DNA of 64,000 bases, taken from Hyphomicrobium_A sp963759735. Lineage in GTDB: Bacteria > Pseudomonadota > Alphaproteobacteria > Rhizobiales > Hyphomicrobiaceae. The DNA lies in assembly GCA_963759735.1 (NCBI GenBank), contig CAVXAF010000009.1, positions 346,682 to 410,681 of the forward strand. Reading direction: 5' to 3'. Made by a program: the position numbers and the translations under genes. Under the pieces are notes generated by a model. It did no database searches. It had not been told where the DNA came from and was given only the letters and a program-made list of their open reading frames with translations. This document shows, piece by piece, positions 1 through 9,636 of this stretch (position 1 is its first letter; each line of letters opens with the position of its first letter).

Positions 1-1239
1 CGGCCCGACGAGGCTCATGTCGCCGACGATGACGCTCCAAAGTTGCGGCAGTTCATCGAGACTGGAGCGACGCAGGAAGTTGCCGATGACCGGGAACACG
101 CGCGGATCATCGGTCAGCTTGAAGTAGCGCTCCCATTCCGTCTTGGCGCTCGGATTGTTGGCCAGATGCTCCTGCAGCCGCGCGTCGCCATCACGGTACA
201 TCGTGCGCAGCTTTGGAAGATGGAAGGTGGCGCCACGCGCACCGACGCGAGCCTGGAAATACAAGGGCGAACCGCGATCGAACACGCTGACGAGTAAACA
301 GAGTGCCCCGATCAGCGGCGCCATCAGAATGGCGGCCGGCACCGCGATGCACAGATCGATCAGCCGCTTGAAGATCCGGTTATGGCTCAGCGTCGCGCCA
401 TACTCGAGCTGGATACCCACCGAGTTGCCGAGCGGCCGGATGCGCAGCCCCAACGTCGGCAGGTCGCTGGCATCGCTCATCAGGATCAACCGCGGGGGCC
501 GCGAGCCGAACACATCGGAGTTCGCCATGGCGAATTGATCGGCCGAGGTGAGGATCGCCACCGGCAATTCCTCGTCCGCTTCGGCAAAGGACATCAGACT
601 GTCGCGAACCGGGCCAGCGAAATCCTTGATGCTGACCAGCCCGTCCGCGGGCGTGCGAATGAAACCTACCGGCCGGAATCCCAGATCGGGATGATCGAGG
701 AACGATTGATAGAGGTGCTGGGCGCGCGGCGTGCAGCCGACGATGACGGTCGGCGCCGACCACAACTCCAGGCGCTTGAGGAGGTGCCGCGCTGCCATTT
801 CGACATAGAAGCCAAGGGCGATCAGCAGGCCGGCTTCGCTGACGACCTTGACCAGGCGCGTGGTAGTGTCGGCCGCGTCGCCGAGCAGCAGGCCGTGCAA
901 TACGACGAACAGTAGGATTCCGATGCAGCGGAGCCGGAAACGCGCATACGGACATTGCGCGGAATCCGTGTACAGCCCCAGCGTCAGGAAGACCAACAGC
1001 AGCAGGCCCAGCGCCGGCGCCAAAGCATAGACGGGCGGCACGCCGGACACGAACTGGATGACCATTTGCGCGGTAATGAGGGCCAGCGCGCCCGAGACGG
1101 CGTCACTCAGCAGCAGCACGACGCTGCGCGCCAGCCTCCGTCGCGACTTGCGCACCGTGTCTACGGTGCCAAATGCGCTGCGCGCACGGGCAGCGGAGCC
1201 GGCGACATCCGGCAACAATACTTGCTGCGCGTTACTCAT
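1..1239 (-). CDS. Undecaprenyl-phosphate sugar phosphotransferase (partial, 3' end outside window)
   Basis: The reading frame is open from an ATG at 1239 to the window edge, about 413 residues. It begins with a hydrophobic N-terminal half with several membrane segments, followed by a CoA-binding-like domain and then the bacterial sugar transferase domain. That domain shows FKRLIDLCIAVPAA, the basic KLRTM motif, DPRVFPVIGNFLRRSSLDELPQ split over two motifs, and GDMSLVGP at the edge. This is the WbaP/ExoY type that transfers the first sugar-1-phosphate to undecaprenyl phosphate at the inner membrane. It is divergent from the export gene at 1832 and opens the exopolysaccharide cluster. Only a few C-terminal residues are missing. 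The sugar specificity cannot be read from sequence. Confidence 0.9.
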   Translation of the reverse strand, partial: MSNAQQVLLPDVAGSAARARSAFGTVDTVRKSRRRLARSVVLLLSDAVSGALALITAQMVIQFVSGVPPVYALAPALGLLLLVFLTLGLYTDSAQCPYARFRLRCIGILLFVVLHGLLLGDAADTTTRLVKVVSEAGLLIALGFYVEMAARHLLKRLELWSAPTVIVGCTPRAQHLYQSFLDHPDLGFRPVGFIRTPADGLVSIKDFAGPVRDSLMSFAEADEELPVAILTSADQFAMANSDVFGSRPPRLILMSDASDLPTLGLRIRPLGNSVGIQLEYGATLSHNRIFKRLIDLCIAVPAAILMAPLIGALCLLVSVFDRGSPLYFQARVGARGATFHLPKLRTMYRDGDARLQEHLANNPSAKTEWERYFKLTDDPRVFPVIGNFLRRSSLDELPQLWSVIVGDMSLVGP

Positions 1240-1323
1240 ACTGATCCTATCGGGCGTACCGCCATCACGACGTTCGACTGTACGTCCCGCTCCCCGCGAC
1301 CTGCCGGCAAAGGCAGGCCTATC

Positions 1324-1491
1324 TCATTCAGTCATGCAAACCGGCTGCCAGAGGCAGCGGCGGCCGTGAGCATCAAAATCGAAGTATTCAATCGTCGGCG
1401 CGCGGCCTGCTTTCAGACCTATCTGCGGTGCAGCGCACAAACGCGCGGCAATAAATCCTGCGCCATGCGTGACGAGAACGCGTTTTGCCAA
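1324..1491 (-). pseudogene. 5' remnant of an NAD-dependent sugar epimerase
   Basis: A TTG codon at 1491 has a GGGGAGAG-like ribosome site a few bases upstream. It opens a 55-codon frame that starts AKRVLVTHGAGFIAARL, close to the Rossmann GxxGFIG start of extended SDR epimerases (one glycine is His, another Ala). Similarity then fades and the frame stops. It sits in the 590-base gap between the divergent sugar transferase and export genes. I read it as a decayed or deleted epimerase gene. The alternative is a chance match, since only about 20 residues carry the signal. Confidence 0.4.
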
Positions 1492-1679
1492 GGCACTCTC
1501 CCCGTTACGATGCAGTCGCGTGACCGCGCGAGCGCTAGAGCGCGTCACTTCCAACGTATTTTGGGTTTCAAATCGCAGGTACTGCGAATAGGGATTTGCA
1601 CTGCACGCGCGCGGTGCAATCGGGGCTAGCTCGAAATGATGGATGCACAATGTGCCGCGTGCTGAGCTTTCGTCCCCAC

Positions 1680-1698
1680 TTCGGGGGTAGCCCGAACG
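1680..1698. promoter_or_regulatory. Candidate operator, exopolysaccharide motif copy 1
   Basis: Bases 1683-1698 read GGGGGTAGCCCGAACG, and 1680-1696 form an inverted repeat TTCGGG-GGTAG-CCCGAA. The same core recurs at 12944, 17166 (reverse orientation) and 19936, always between genes of this cluster. This copy is in the divergent gap, about 135 bases before the export gene start and 440 before the sugar transferase. A role as binding site, for example of the LuxR-type regulator encoded at 12025-12852, is inference. Confidence 0.5.
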
Positions 1699-1831
1699 TA
1701 TCGCGGAGGGCGCTCGCAATAGAACTGAGGGCGCTGCAGCAAACACTCCTATACTGCGACACGCCCTAGTAGTTTTAGAGAGCAACGTCGCCTGCGGGCT
1801 GATGCCGCTCGTGTAACGCCGGGAGAGACAG

Positions 1832-3127
1832 ATGCATACGCTGCGCGCAATTGCGCTCTCGATCTTGGGCTTATTGTATTTTCTCGCCGGCTTCTCCTAC
1901 GTCATGGCCGACAACGGTTCGAAGGACCGATTGGATTTCGGTGACCGCGTTACTGTGACCGTCTACGGCCAGCCCGAGATGTCCGGTGTCTTCCAGATCA
2001 ACGGCGAAGGCAACATCGAGTTGCCGATCGTCGGCGCCGTGTCGGTCGGCCAGCAGACCGTCGTCGAGGCTCAAGAGCGCATCAAGCAGCGCCTGTCGGG
2101 CGGCTACATCCTTCACCCGGCGGTGACCATCACCGTCACCGAACGTCGCCCCGTGTACGTCGTCGGCGACGTCAAGGTACCGGGAACGTTCGCGTTCCGC
2201 CACGGAAGCACGGTTCTGAATGCAATCGCACAAGCGGGCGGCTACGGCACATCCGGCCAGCCTGTCGCGGCCGCCGCCTTGGCCGACTACCTCGTTGCCG
2301 ACGAGCGCGTGCAAGCGCTCGAGACCTCGCGCTTCATGTTGGGTACGCGCAAGGCGCGCCTCGAAGCGCAGCTTGAAGGCGAGGAGAACTTCCTGTCGCC
2401 GATCATGCCGGCCGACAGCGAGCAGATTGACCAGTTGCAGATGGTTGTCGCCAACGAACGCGATGCACTGCGCCGCCAGCTGCAGGTGGTGAAGGATCAG
2501 GTCGCGCTGCTGGAAGGACAGAAGCCGCGGCTAAAGTCCGCCGAAGACGCGATCAATCAGCAGATCGAATCTGAACGCCAGCAGATGCAGCTGGTCAAAG
2601 TGCAACTGGAAGACTGGGGCCGCATGAACGCGAAGGGCCTTGGCCTGCGCGTCACCCAGGTTGCGCTACTGCGCGAGCAGGCTTCCATCGACATCGTAAT
2701 CTCAGGTTTCCGTACCGAGCTGGCGCGCCTGTCGATGCAGATGGGCGACCTCGATTTGAAGATCCATGACGCCCAGGCCACCGCGCATCAGCGCGTTGCC
2801 GGCGAACTTCAGGATGTGCGCACGCGCCTGAGCGAACTGGAAACCAGTCTACCGGCGGCGCGTCGCGTGCGCGAAGTCCGCCTGCAGCAGACCGACGGCA
2901 GTGCCGCGCTCGGCGCCATGCAGACGAGCCACCGCGTCATTATCCGGCGCACGGTGCAGGGCTCGTTGCAGGCGATAAGCGCCGACGAGCAGATGCCGCT
3001 CGAGCCCGGCGACATCGTCGAGGTCATTCGACTTAGCCCGAACCACCAGATGAGCCGCCTCGGCCGTTCGCAGGGCCGTGTTCAAGCGCAACTGGATGAG
3101 CAAATGCGCAGCGGCAGCGCCGAGTAA
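1832..3127 (+). CDS. ExoF-like polysaccharide export protein with coiled coil
   Basis: The 431-residue protein has an N-terminal signal sequence or membrane segment (residues 1-27), a polysaccharide export (Wza/poly_export) domain (about 33-110; RLDFGDRVTVTVYGQPE, LPIVGAV) and an SLBB-type segment (about 108-145; RPVYVVGDVKVPGTF). A long charged helical region (about 155-350) follows, with a second beta-rich segment near 365-405 (VIIRRTVQG...LEPGDIVEVI). Length and domain order match rhizobial ExoF, a periplasmic/outer-membrane export component, rather than enteric Wza, which lacks the long coiled coil. It is followed after 156 bases by the chain-length regulator. The ATG at 1832 has GGGAGAGA immediately upstream. 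Confidence 0.88.
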   Translation: MHTLRAIALSILGLLYFLAGFSYVMADNGSKDRLDFGDRVTVTVYGQPEMSGVFQINGEGNIELPIVGAVSVGQQTVVEAQERIKQRLSGGYILHPAVTITVTERRPVYVVGDVKVPGTFAFRHGSTVLNAIAQAGGYGTSGQPVAAAALADYLVADERVQALETSRFMLGTRKARLEAQLEGEENFLSPIMPADSEQIDQLQMVVANERDALRRQLQVVKDQVALLEGQKPRLKSAEDAINQQIESERQQMQLVKVQLEDWGRMNAKGLGLRVTQVALLREQASIDIVISGFRTELARLSMQMGDLDLKIHDAQATAHQRVAGELQDVRTRLSELETSLPAARRVREVRLQQTDGSAALGAMQTSHRVIIRRTVQGSLQAISADEQMPLEPGDIVEVIRLSPNHQMSRLGRSQGRVQAQLDEQMRSGSAE

Positions 3128-3283
3128 AGACGACGCCGGGCAACGGCGGCGAGCGGGAGACGGCAGCAAGGGGCTGTGTAGAATTGGCGCGCATAGGGCT
3201 CTTTACCCTGTCACCACTACGCCCTATCGCCGCGGCGCAGCAATTGGTCTGATGCGCCTGGCCACCATCGCACTCTGATTGCA

Positions 3284-5017
3284 ATGAGCGAGCGAACTTT
3301 GTCACAGCACGAGACGCCTCACGAAGGCCAGAGCGGGCAGGCGCCGTCGCCTTTCTCGTCATTGGCGCACGTCGTGACGCCAACCAGCGCGAGAACATTC
3401 TACGAGGCCTATGCGTTCGATACCTTGCGCACGCTGTGGCGCGGCAAGTGGATTCTGGCCGCATGCGTCGGGGCGGGTACCACGCTGGCACTGCTGGCCC
3501 TTTCACTATCCGGCAACAGCTACACCGCCAACGCCGTCGTGCGGTTCGATTTTGCCCGCAACGAAGCCGACAGGCAGTCCGCGCCGAGTGCAAACCTCGA
3601 CGCCGCCGTCCTGATCGAAGGCGAGGCGCAGGCCATCCGCTCCTCGGCCATGGCGCGGCGCGTCGTCCTCGGCCTCAAGCTTGACAAGGACCCCGCTTAC
3701 ACGCGCATCGGCCTCATCAGGAGCCTATTCACTTCCAGCGACTCGCGGACCGCCAACATCGATACCGCTGCGCGGCGGCTGATGAATCAGCTGAGCGTCA
3801 CCAACAACAACCGCAGCTACACCATCACGGTCTCGGGCAGCGCCGGCGATCCCGAATGGGCGGCGACAATCGCCAACGCATTTCTGCAGGCCTATGCCAG
3901 GTCGCGCACACTGCAGCGGCTGCGCGAGACCGAAGCGACTGCAAGAAGCGCCCTGGCGAAGGCGAGCGCCGCTTACGGCGAACTGCATCCGGCCCTGATC
4001 CAGGCACGCACCAACATGGCGGCGGTAGAGGAGAGCGTGCGCCAGGAGTTGGCGGCGCAGGCGGAAATCACCGAAAATATGCCGGCCGTCTCCGGGCTGA
4101 CCTTCGTCCGGGCTGAGCCCGAATGGCTGCCGACCGGCCCCAATCCGATGGCCTACATCTTGGTGGGCTTGATCGGCTCGCTGCTCGCCGGCGTCACTTT
4201 TCTGCTGCTGCGCGAACGGCGCGATACCGGCTTTCGCACGGAGTCCGGCGTTGCGGCAGCCGTCGGCGTGCGCTGCGTCGGCATGATCCCGCGCACCCAC
4301 GACAAGTTCTCCGACGATCGCCGGCTGGAGCGACGCGAGGCCCTCAGGTCGCTGTGCCTCTCTGCCGGTCTCTTCGATCTTTCTGCCTCCGGCAAGCTGG
4401 CCGGCAAAAACCGCAACTCGCGCGTCGTGATGATCAGCTCGGCGCTGCCAGCCGCCGGCAAGCACGACTTCGTCGGCGAACTCAATCGCTCGCTGGAAGA
4501 GGAGGGAAGCCGCATTCTTATTATCGACGCCGCCCCTTCGAGCCACTCGGGCGACGCGATCGGTCTCGACGACGCGCTCGATTGTTCCGACACGGTGCGG
4601 GCGTTCTTCGTCGATGAGAGCGACAAGCCGACCTCCCAGTTGCGCCGCAAGGCCGGCCTCAACGGCGCACGCAATCCGTTTGCCTCGGTCGCCAACACCG
4701 GTCGCGCCTTCGAGCGACTGCTCGATGAGGCCAAGAGCCACTACGACGTCATCATTATCGATGCCCCGCCCGTGCTGCTGTTTGCCGACAGTGTTTTCCT
4801 CGCCCGCTTCGCGGACGTTCTTTTGCTGGTTGCAGATTGGAATAAATCACCCCGCTCGACGGTTGCAGAGGCTGTCCACCGCTTCCGCGACAACCGCCAG
4901 AACGTCGACGGGATCGTGCTGACCGATGTCGATCTCGGCAGCTACTCCTCGTTCGCGACCGGCGATCGAACCTATTACCTCAGCCGCTTCCAGGATGCGT
5001 TTCGATCCCCAGATTGA
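3284..5017 (+). CDS. Polysaccharide co-polymerase with degenerate BY-kinase domain (ExoP-like)
   Basis: The 577 residues show the Wzz/PCP-2a plan: a cytoplasmic N-terminus, a membrane segment near 55-78, a periplasmic helical domain, and a second membrane segment near 288-308. A cytoplasmic CpsD/ExoP-like ATPase domain follows (about 385-565). It controls chain length and export with the flippase/polymerase system. Walker A is degenerate: the usual GEGKS/T is AAGKH (SALPAAGKHDF). Walker A' (LIIDAAP) and Walker B (YDVIIIDAPP) keep their aspartates. The C-terminus has few tyrosines (GSYSS, RTYYL) rather than a clear tyrosine cluster. Kinase activity is therefore doubtful; a structural role is likely. 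The next gene starts 32 bases downstream, consistent with an operon. Confidence 0.88.
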   Translation: MSERTLSQHETPHEGQSGQAPSPFSSLAHVVTPTSARTFYEAYAFDTLRTLWRGKWILAACVGAGTTLALLALSLSGNSYTANAVVRFDFARNEADRQSAPSANLDAAVLIEGEAQAIRSSAMARRVVLGLKLDKDPAYTRIGLIRSLFTSSDSRTANIDTAARRLMNQLSVTNNNRSYTITVSGSAGDPEWAATIANAFLQAYARSRTLQRLRETEATARSALAKASAAYGELHPALIQARTNMAAVEESVRQELAAQAEITENMPAVSGLTFVRAEPEWLPTGPNPMAYILVGLIGSLLAGVTFLLLRERRDTGFRTESGVAAAVGVRCVGMIPRTHDKFSDDRRLERREALRSLCLSAGLFDLSASGKLAGKNRNSRVVMISSALPAAGKHDFVGELNRSLEEEGSRILIIDAAPSSHSGDAIGLDDALDCSDTVRAFFVDESDKPTSQLRRKAGLNGARNPFASVANTGRAFERLLDEAKSHYDVIIIDAPPVLLFADSVFLARFADVLLLVADWNKSPRSTVAEAVHRFRDNRQNVDGIVLTDVDLGSYSSFATGDRTYYLSRFQDAFRSPD

Positions 5018-5049
5018 CTGGCTGCCGGCGTGCCTAACGGAGACGATTG

Positions 5050-6009
5050 GTGAGAAAGCGTGTCCTTATTACTGGCGGTAACGGCTTCGTAGGCCGCGAA
5101 GTCACGCGGCTGCTCTATGACGCTCACGATGTCTGCGTCGTCGATAATCTTCGACGGGGCCCCATTCGCTTTGCCGCCGCCGAACTCCCCAAGATGCGCT
5201 TTGAGCCCATCGACATCGCCGACGCGCCGGCCATCGTGGCGCTCATGGCGGAGTTCCAGCCTGATACCATCATCCACCTCGCCGCCATCCACTACATCCC
5301 CGAGTGCGAGGAAGATCCCGCCCTCGCGGTGCGCACCAACATCGACGGCACGGTGAACCTGCTGGTCGCGGCTCCCGAGCAATCACGCTTCGTCTTTGCC
5401 AGCAGCGGCGCCGTCTACAAGCCCGACGACAAACCGCACACCGAAGCCGAGGCCGCGCTCGGACCGAGCGACGTCTACGGCTTCACCAAGCTGCACGGCG
5501 AGCACTACGTCAAACATTTCGCCACGCAGCGGCGTCTCTCGGCTGTGATCGCGCGTCTGTTCAATGTCGTCGGACCAGGCGAAACCAATCCGCACCTGCT
5601 GCCCGAGATCGTGGCGCAGCTGAAAGCGGGGCGCACCACGCTGCGGCTCGGCAACATGACGCCGAAGCGCGACTATATCCACGTGCGCGATGCGGCCCGT
5701 GGTTTTGTCGCCGTCGCTCTCAAGAACTCGTTTGCGCCGGCCAAGACGCTCACGGTTAACCTTGGAACCTCGCACTCCTATTCCGTGGCGGAGATTGTCG
5801 CCAAGTTGAAGACCGTGGCGAATATCGATTTCTCCCTCGAGCAGGAGCAGTCACGTCTGCGCGCGGTCGACAGGCCGCACCTGACGGCGGACATCCGCGA
5901 GATCAACACGCACTTCGGCTGGTCGCCCGAGTCGAGCATCGACGACGCACTCGCCGACGTGTGGAGAGAGCCCGATCTGACGCCGGAGCTGGCTGGGAAA
6001 TACCGTTGA
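5050..6009 (+). CDS. NAD-dependent sugar epimerase/dehydratase (extended SDR)
   Basis: The 319-residue extended SDR has the NAD-binding start VLITGGNGFVG (residues 5-15), the active-site serine segment FASSGAVY and the catalytic YGFTK (YxxxK). The typical RLFNVVGPGE substrate loop follows. The family interconverts nucleotide sugars such as UDP-glucose/galactose or relatives; the exact substrate is not readable. GTG at 5050 is preferred over TTG at 5047 because GGAGA at 5039-5043 then has proper spacing. The stop is one base before the next ATG (6011), indicating translational coupling with the glycosyltransferase. Confidence 0.85.
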   Translation: MRKRVLITGGNGFVGREVTRLLYDAHDVCVVDNLRRGPIRFAAAELPKMRFEPIDIADAPAIVALMAEFQPDTIIHLAAIHYIPECEEDPALAVRTNIDGTVNLLVAAPEQSRFVFASSGAVYKPDDKPHTEAEAALGPSDVYGFTKLHGEHYVKHFATQRRLSAVIARLFNVVGPGETNPHLLPEIVAQLKAGRTTLRLGNMTPKRDYIHVRDAARGFVAVALKNSFAPAKTLTVNLGTSHSYSVAEIVAKLKTVANIDFSLEQEQSRLRAVDRPHLTADIREINTHFGWSPESSIDDALADVWREPDLTPELAGKYR

Positions 6010-6010
6010 G

Positions 6011-7265
6011 ATGAAGGTTTTATCTACGATCGTCGTGCCACCGCATATGTCGGTGAGCGGAGGGGCTCGCGCCGGCGAGACGCTCAGCGCAGCACTGACC
6101 GAGCACTGCGATGTCTCCGTCGCCAGCATGATGAACGGCGCCGGCATCGATGCGCAGCAAGCACCGGTGCGACGCATACCCGTCAGCAGCCACCTGCCGC
6201 CGTTGGTTCCATGGTCGCGTCTGTCCAATCGCTACAGCACGCTGTTTTACCGCTCCGACCTGCCGCAGATCGTGCGCGAGGGCGACTTCGATCTCGTGCA
6301 CATTCACAACCCGATGCCGGCACTCGAGATGGAGCGCGTGGCGCGCGCTGCCGTGCGCCGCGGCATTCCTTACGTCGTCTCGACGCACGGCTTCAACGAG
6401 GTCGCCAATGGCCGCAAGGTCTATGGCTTCGACCCGCTGCGGGGCCTTGTGTGGAAGACACTGGTCGAAGGGCCCAGTTGGACGCGTCGTGTCGCGCGCC
6501 AGCGGCATCTTCGCGTTGTCGCCCGCCGATTTCGACATCGTCCGCGCCATGGGCTTCAAGGGCCCGGAGCTGAGCATCGTCACCAACGGCGTGCCACTTC
6601 CCGAGGTGACCTCGGCGGAGAATGACGCCAGGCATCTGGAAAGCACCGGCATTCCTGCACAGCGGGATGCGAACCAGATCACCTGCATGTTTCTCGCCAA
6701 CCATACGCCGAATAAAGGCCTGCCGGTTCTGCTCGAGGCCTTCGCGCGCTTGCAGCGGCCGTTTCTGCTGATCATCGCCGGCGAAAAGCGGCCCGACGTC
6801 GACTACGACGCGCACATCCGCGCCTGCCGTCCCGGTCAACGGATTGTCGTCACCGGCCGGCTGAGCGACGCCGCCGTGGGCGCCGCCTTGCGCCGATCCG
6901 ACCTGTTCGTGTTCCCGACGCTTGCCGACACCTTTCCGCTCGTGGTGCTGGAAGCGATGGCGCACGGCGTGCCGGTGCTCGCAACACGCGTCGGCGGCAT
7001 CCCCTATCAGGTCAACGATGAGTGCGGCGTGCTGGTCGAGCCCGGCGACGCGGCGGGCCTCGGCACGGCCGTCGACACGCTGGCTTCGCAACCAGAGCGT
7101 CTGGCGCAAATGGGCCGTCAGGCCCGCGAGCGTGCTGCATCCAACTTCACATGGGCTGCCGCGGCACGCGCCGCGATGCAGGCCTACGAGCGAATACTAA
7201 AAGAGCAACATTCTCCACGCCCGGCCACGCCTGTCGCCCTGAAGGCAGGCTGGGCCAGCAAATAA
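6011..7265 (+). CDS. GT4-family glycosyltransferase (one frame shift)
   Basis: The N-terminal half lies in one frame (6011 to about 6484; VSGGARAGETLSAAL, DLVHIHNPMPALE, YVVSTHGFNE). The C-terminal half continues in the next frame to 7265 with the GT-B donor-site signature: FALSPADF, NGVPLPE, FLANHTPNKGLPVLLEAF, VFPTLADTFPLVVLEAMA with the EX7E-type acidic pair, and GVLVEPGD. One extra base near 6485, in ACG[C]GTC, restores a single protein of about 417 residues. It would add a sugar to the lipid-linked repeat unit on the cytoplasmic face. The shift looks like a sequencing error, because both halves are intact and no stop substitutions are seen. Confidence 0.85.
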
Positions 7266-7281
7266 TGCAGAGGGTCTGTAA

Positions 7282-9636
7282 ATGGCGTCCCCCAACAATC
7301 TTCGTCTGGCAATCATCGGCTGCGGTGCCGTTGTCGATCATCACCTCGCGCCGGCACTAAAGCGCGTCGGGTGGGTCCCTTCCGTTCTCATTGATCCATC
7401 CCCGCAGCGCATCCAGGTGCTGCAGCGGCGTCTTGGATCGAAGGGCAAGACGGCCGTCACCGGCTCCGACTGGAGCAAGATGCTGGATACGTTCGACGCT
7501 GCGCTGGTCGCCGTGCCGCATTCATTGCATGCACCGATCGGCCTCGGGCTCATCGCCGCCGGCAAGCACGTCTTCATGGAAAAGCCGCTGGCGACAACGT
7601 CAGCCGACTGCGAGCGCATGATCGCCGCGGCGCAGGCCAAGGGCGTCGTTTTGTCGGTCGGCGTGCTGCGCCGCTATCTCACCATCGCACGCTGGACCAA
7701 GGCACTCATCGATTCCGGTACGCTGGGCAAGATCCGAAGCTTCGATGTCCGCGAGGGCTTCGTCTTCAATTGGGACACCAGCACGGACGCGATCCTGCGG
7801 CCCGATCTGTCGGCAGGCGGCGTGCTCATCGACACCGGCGCTCACACGCTCGATCTGGTGACGTGGTGGCTGGGTGACGTCGATGAGATCAACTATTTCG
7901 ACGATGCCGAGAAAGGGGTCGAGGCCGATTGCATCATCGAATGCAAGATGGCTTCGGGCGCCAAGGGCCGCATCGAGCTGAGCCGCACGCGCAATCTGCG
8001 CGATTCGATCCGCATCAACGGCACCGACGGCTTCGTCGAAGTGCATCTGTCGAAGAACCAGGTCATCGCCGGATCCGACAACGCCCTCGCCTTCACGCAT
8101 GATGGGATCGGCGCGACGATGAAGCCGCAGTTCTTCCCTGAACTGTTCGACGCCGAAATGCGCGACTTCAAAACCAGCGCCAACGGCGGAACGTACGTCG
8201 GCGTCTCCGGACGCGACAGCGCCAAGGCCGTCGACTTCATCGAGCGCGCCTATAAGGTGCGCCAGCCGCTCAAGCCGGTATGGGCGGATCTTCCCGCGCC
8301 TGCGAGCGCGACCGACGCCGTGCGCCCCGTGCTGCCGGCCGGCAGCACGGTGCTGATCACCGGCGCCACCGGCTTCGTGGGCGGCCGCATTGCCGAGATG
8401 CTGATGGAACAGGGCATCAAGGTTCGCTGCATGATCCGCAACTTCGGTCACGCCACGCGCGTGGCCCGCATGGGGCCGGAGATCGTCGCTGCCGATCAGA
8501 TCAACGCCGAGCAGGTCGACGCGGCCATCAAGGGTGTCGACTACGTCTTTCACTGCGCCCACGACATGCGTTCCCAGCCGCAGAACATCACCGGCCTGGA
8601 AAACATCATCGCCGCCTGCCTGAAGCACAAGGTGCGCCGCCTCGTTTACGTCAGCACGTTCTCCGTCTACGAGCCGTTTCCGGATGGCCGCCTGAGCGAG
8701 GAGACGCGCGACGGCGACCGCGGCTGGGTCTATACGCGCGCCAAGCTCACCATGGAGGAGATGCTCCTCAAGGCCGTCGCCGAGCAGAAGCTGCCGGCAA
8801 CGATCATCCAGCCGACCATCGTCTACGGCCCGTTCTGCAAGCCGTGGACAAACGCGCCGGCTGAAAACCTCATCTACGGCACGGTGGTGCTGCCGGACCG
8901 CGGCGAAGGACTTTGCAATGCCGTCTATATCGACGACCTGGTCGACGGTTTCATTCTCGCCGCCACGCGCCCCGAAGCCATCGGAGAGCGCTTCATCATG
9001 TCGGGGCCCAAGCCGGTCACCTGGGCCGAATTCTTCCGCTCTTTTGCCAAGGCTCTGCGCACCAAGCCGCCGGAGTTCTGGCCGTCCGACGTCATCTCGA
9101 AGTCGAACCAGGGAATCCTGCGCGACATTAAGCTGGTCGCCAAGAACCCCAAGCGCATCGTGCAGATCATCGTGCGCTGGTATCCGGCCCGCCAAGCCTT
9201 GCAGTCCGGCCTCGATGCCCTGCCCGGCCCTCTGAAGGCGTTCGTGTCCAAGCACTACTTCGGCGCTGGCGCACGCAAGCCGGGCGAACTCAATCTGCCC
9301 GATCCGCAGCTGCTCAAACTCTACGCCGCCAAGGCCTACGTCGACAACGAGAAGGCAGCGCGGCTGCTCGGCTACCGTCCGCGCTATGACTTCGCCGCCG
9401 GCATGGAACCGACGCGGCGCTATCTGGAATGGGCGTACGGTGAGTTGAGCAAGACCGTCGCCGCCATGGCGCCCCCGCCGTCGCAGCCGACGGGCAAAGT
9501 GGTAGGCCGGCGGATCCGGTCAATGTCAACTAGGGTCCATGTCAAGCAGGCGTCGTGGACCCTGATCGATCAGGGCCTGGTCAGTCTTGGTGCGTTCCTC
9601 GTCAACGTGCAGCTGGCGCGCCAACTCGCACCCTGA
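7282..9636 (+). CDS. Gfo/Idh/MocA oxidoreductase fused to extended SDR epimerase
   Basis: The open frame codes a bifunctional protein. Residues 5-335 are a Gfo/Idh/MocA oxidoreductase (LAIIGCGAVVDHH nucleotide-binding start, HVFMEKPLA with the EKP motif, and GGVLIDTGAHTLD with the catalytic-type histidine). Residues about 352-735 are an extended SDR (VLITGATGFVGGRIAEM, VSTFSVYEP, YTRAK as YxxxK). Both halves act on nucleotide sugars, so two steps of one sugar's synthesis may be coupled. The frame runs without a stop into the flippase start at 9523 and ends at 9636 only because of a shift there. Either a stop was lost, or an undetected shift hides a natural end near 9531-9533 (TAG in the neighbouring frame). 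Confidence 0.8.
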   Translation: MASPNNLRLAIIGCGAVVDHHLAPALKRVGWVPSVLIDPSPQRIQVLQRRLGSKGKTAVTGSDWSKMLDTFDAALVAVPHSLHAPIGLGLIAAGKHVFMEKPLATTSADCERMIAAAQAKGVVLSVGVLRRYLTIARWTKALIDSGTLGKIRSFDVREGFVFNWDTSTDAILRPDLSAGGVLIDTGAHTLDLVTWWLGDVDEINYFDDAEKGVEADCIIECKMASGAKGRIELSRTRNLRDSIRINGTDGFVEVHLSKNQVIAGSDNALAFTHDGIGATMKPQFFPELFDAEMRDFKTSANGGTYVGVSGRDSAKAVDFIERAYKVRQPLKPVWADLPAPASATDAVRPVLPAGSTVLITGATGFVGGRIAEMLMEQGIKVRCMIRNFGHATRVARMGPEIVAADQINAEQVDAAIKGVDYVFHCAHDMRSQPQNITGLENIIAACLKHKVRRLVYVSTFSVYEPFPDGRLSEETRDGDRGWVYTRAKLTMEEMLLKAVAEQKLPATIIQPTIVYGPFCKPWTNAPAENLIYGTVVLPDRGEGLCNAVYIDDLVDGFILAATRPEAIGERFIMSGPKPVTWAEFFRSFAKALRTKPPEFWPSDVISKSNQGILRDIKLVAKNPKRIVQIIVRWYPARQALQSGLDALPGPLKAFVSKHYFGAGARKPGELNLPDPQLLKLYAAKAYVDNEKAARLLGYRPRYDFAAGMEPTRRYLEWAYGELSKTVAAMAPPPSQPTGKVVGRRIRSMSTRVHVKQASWTLIDQGLVSLGAFLVNVQLARQLAP

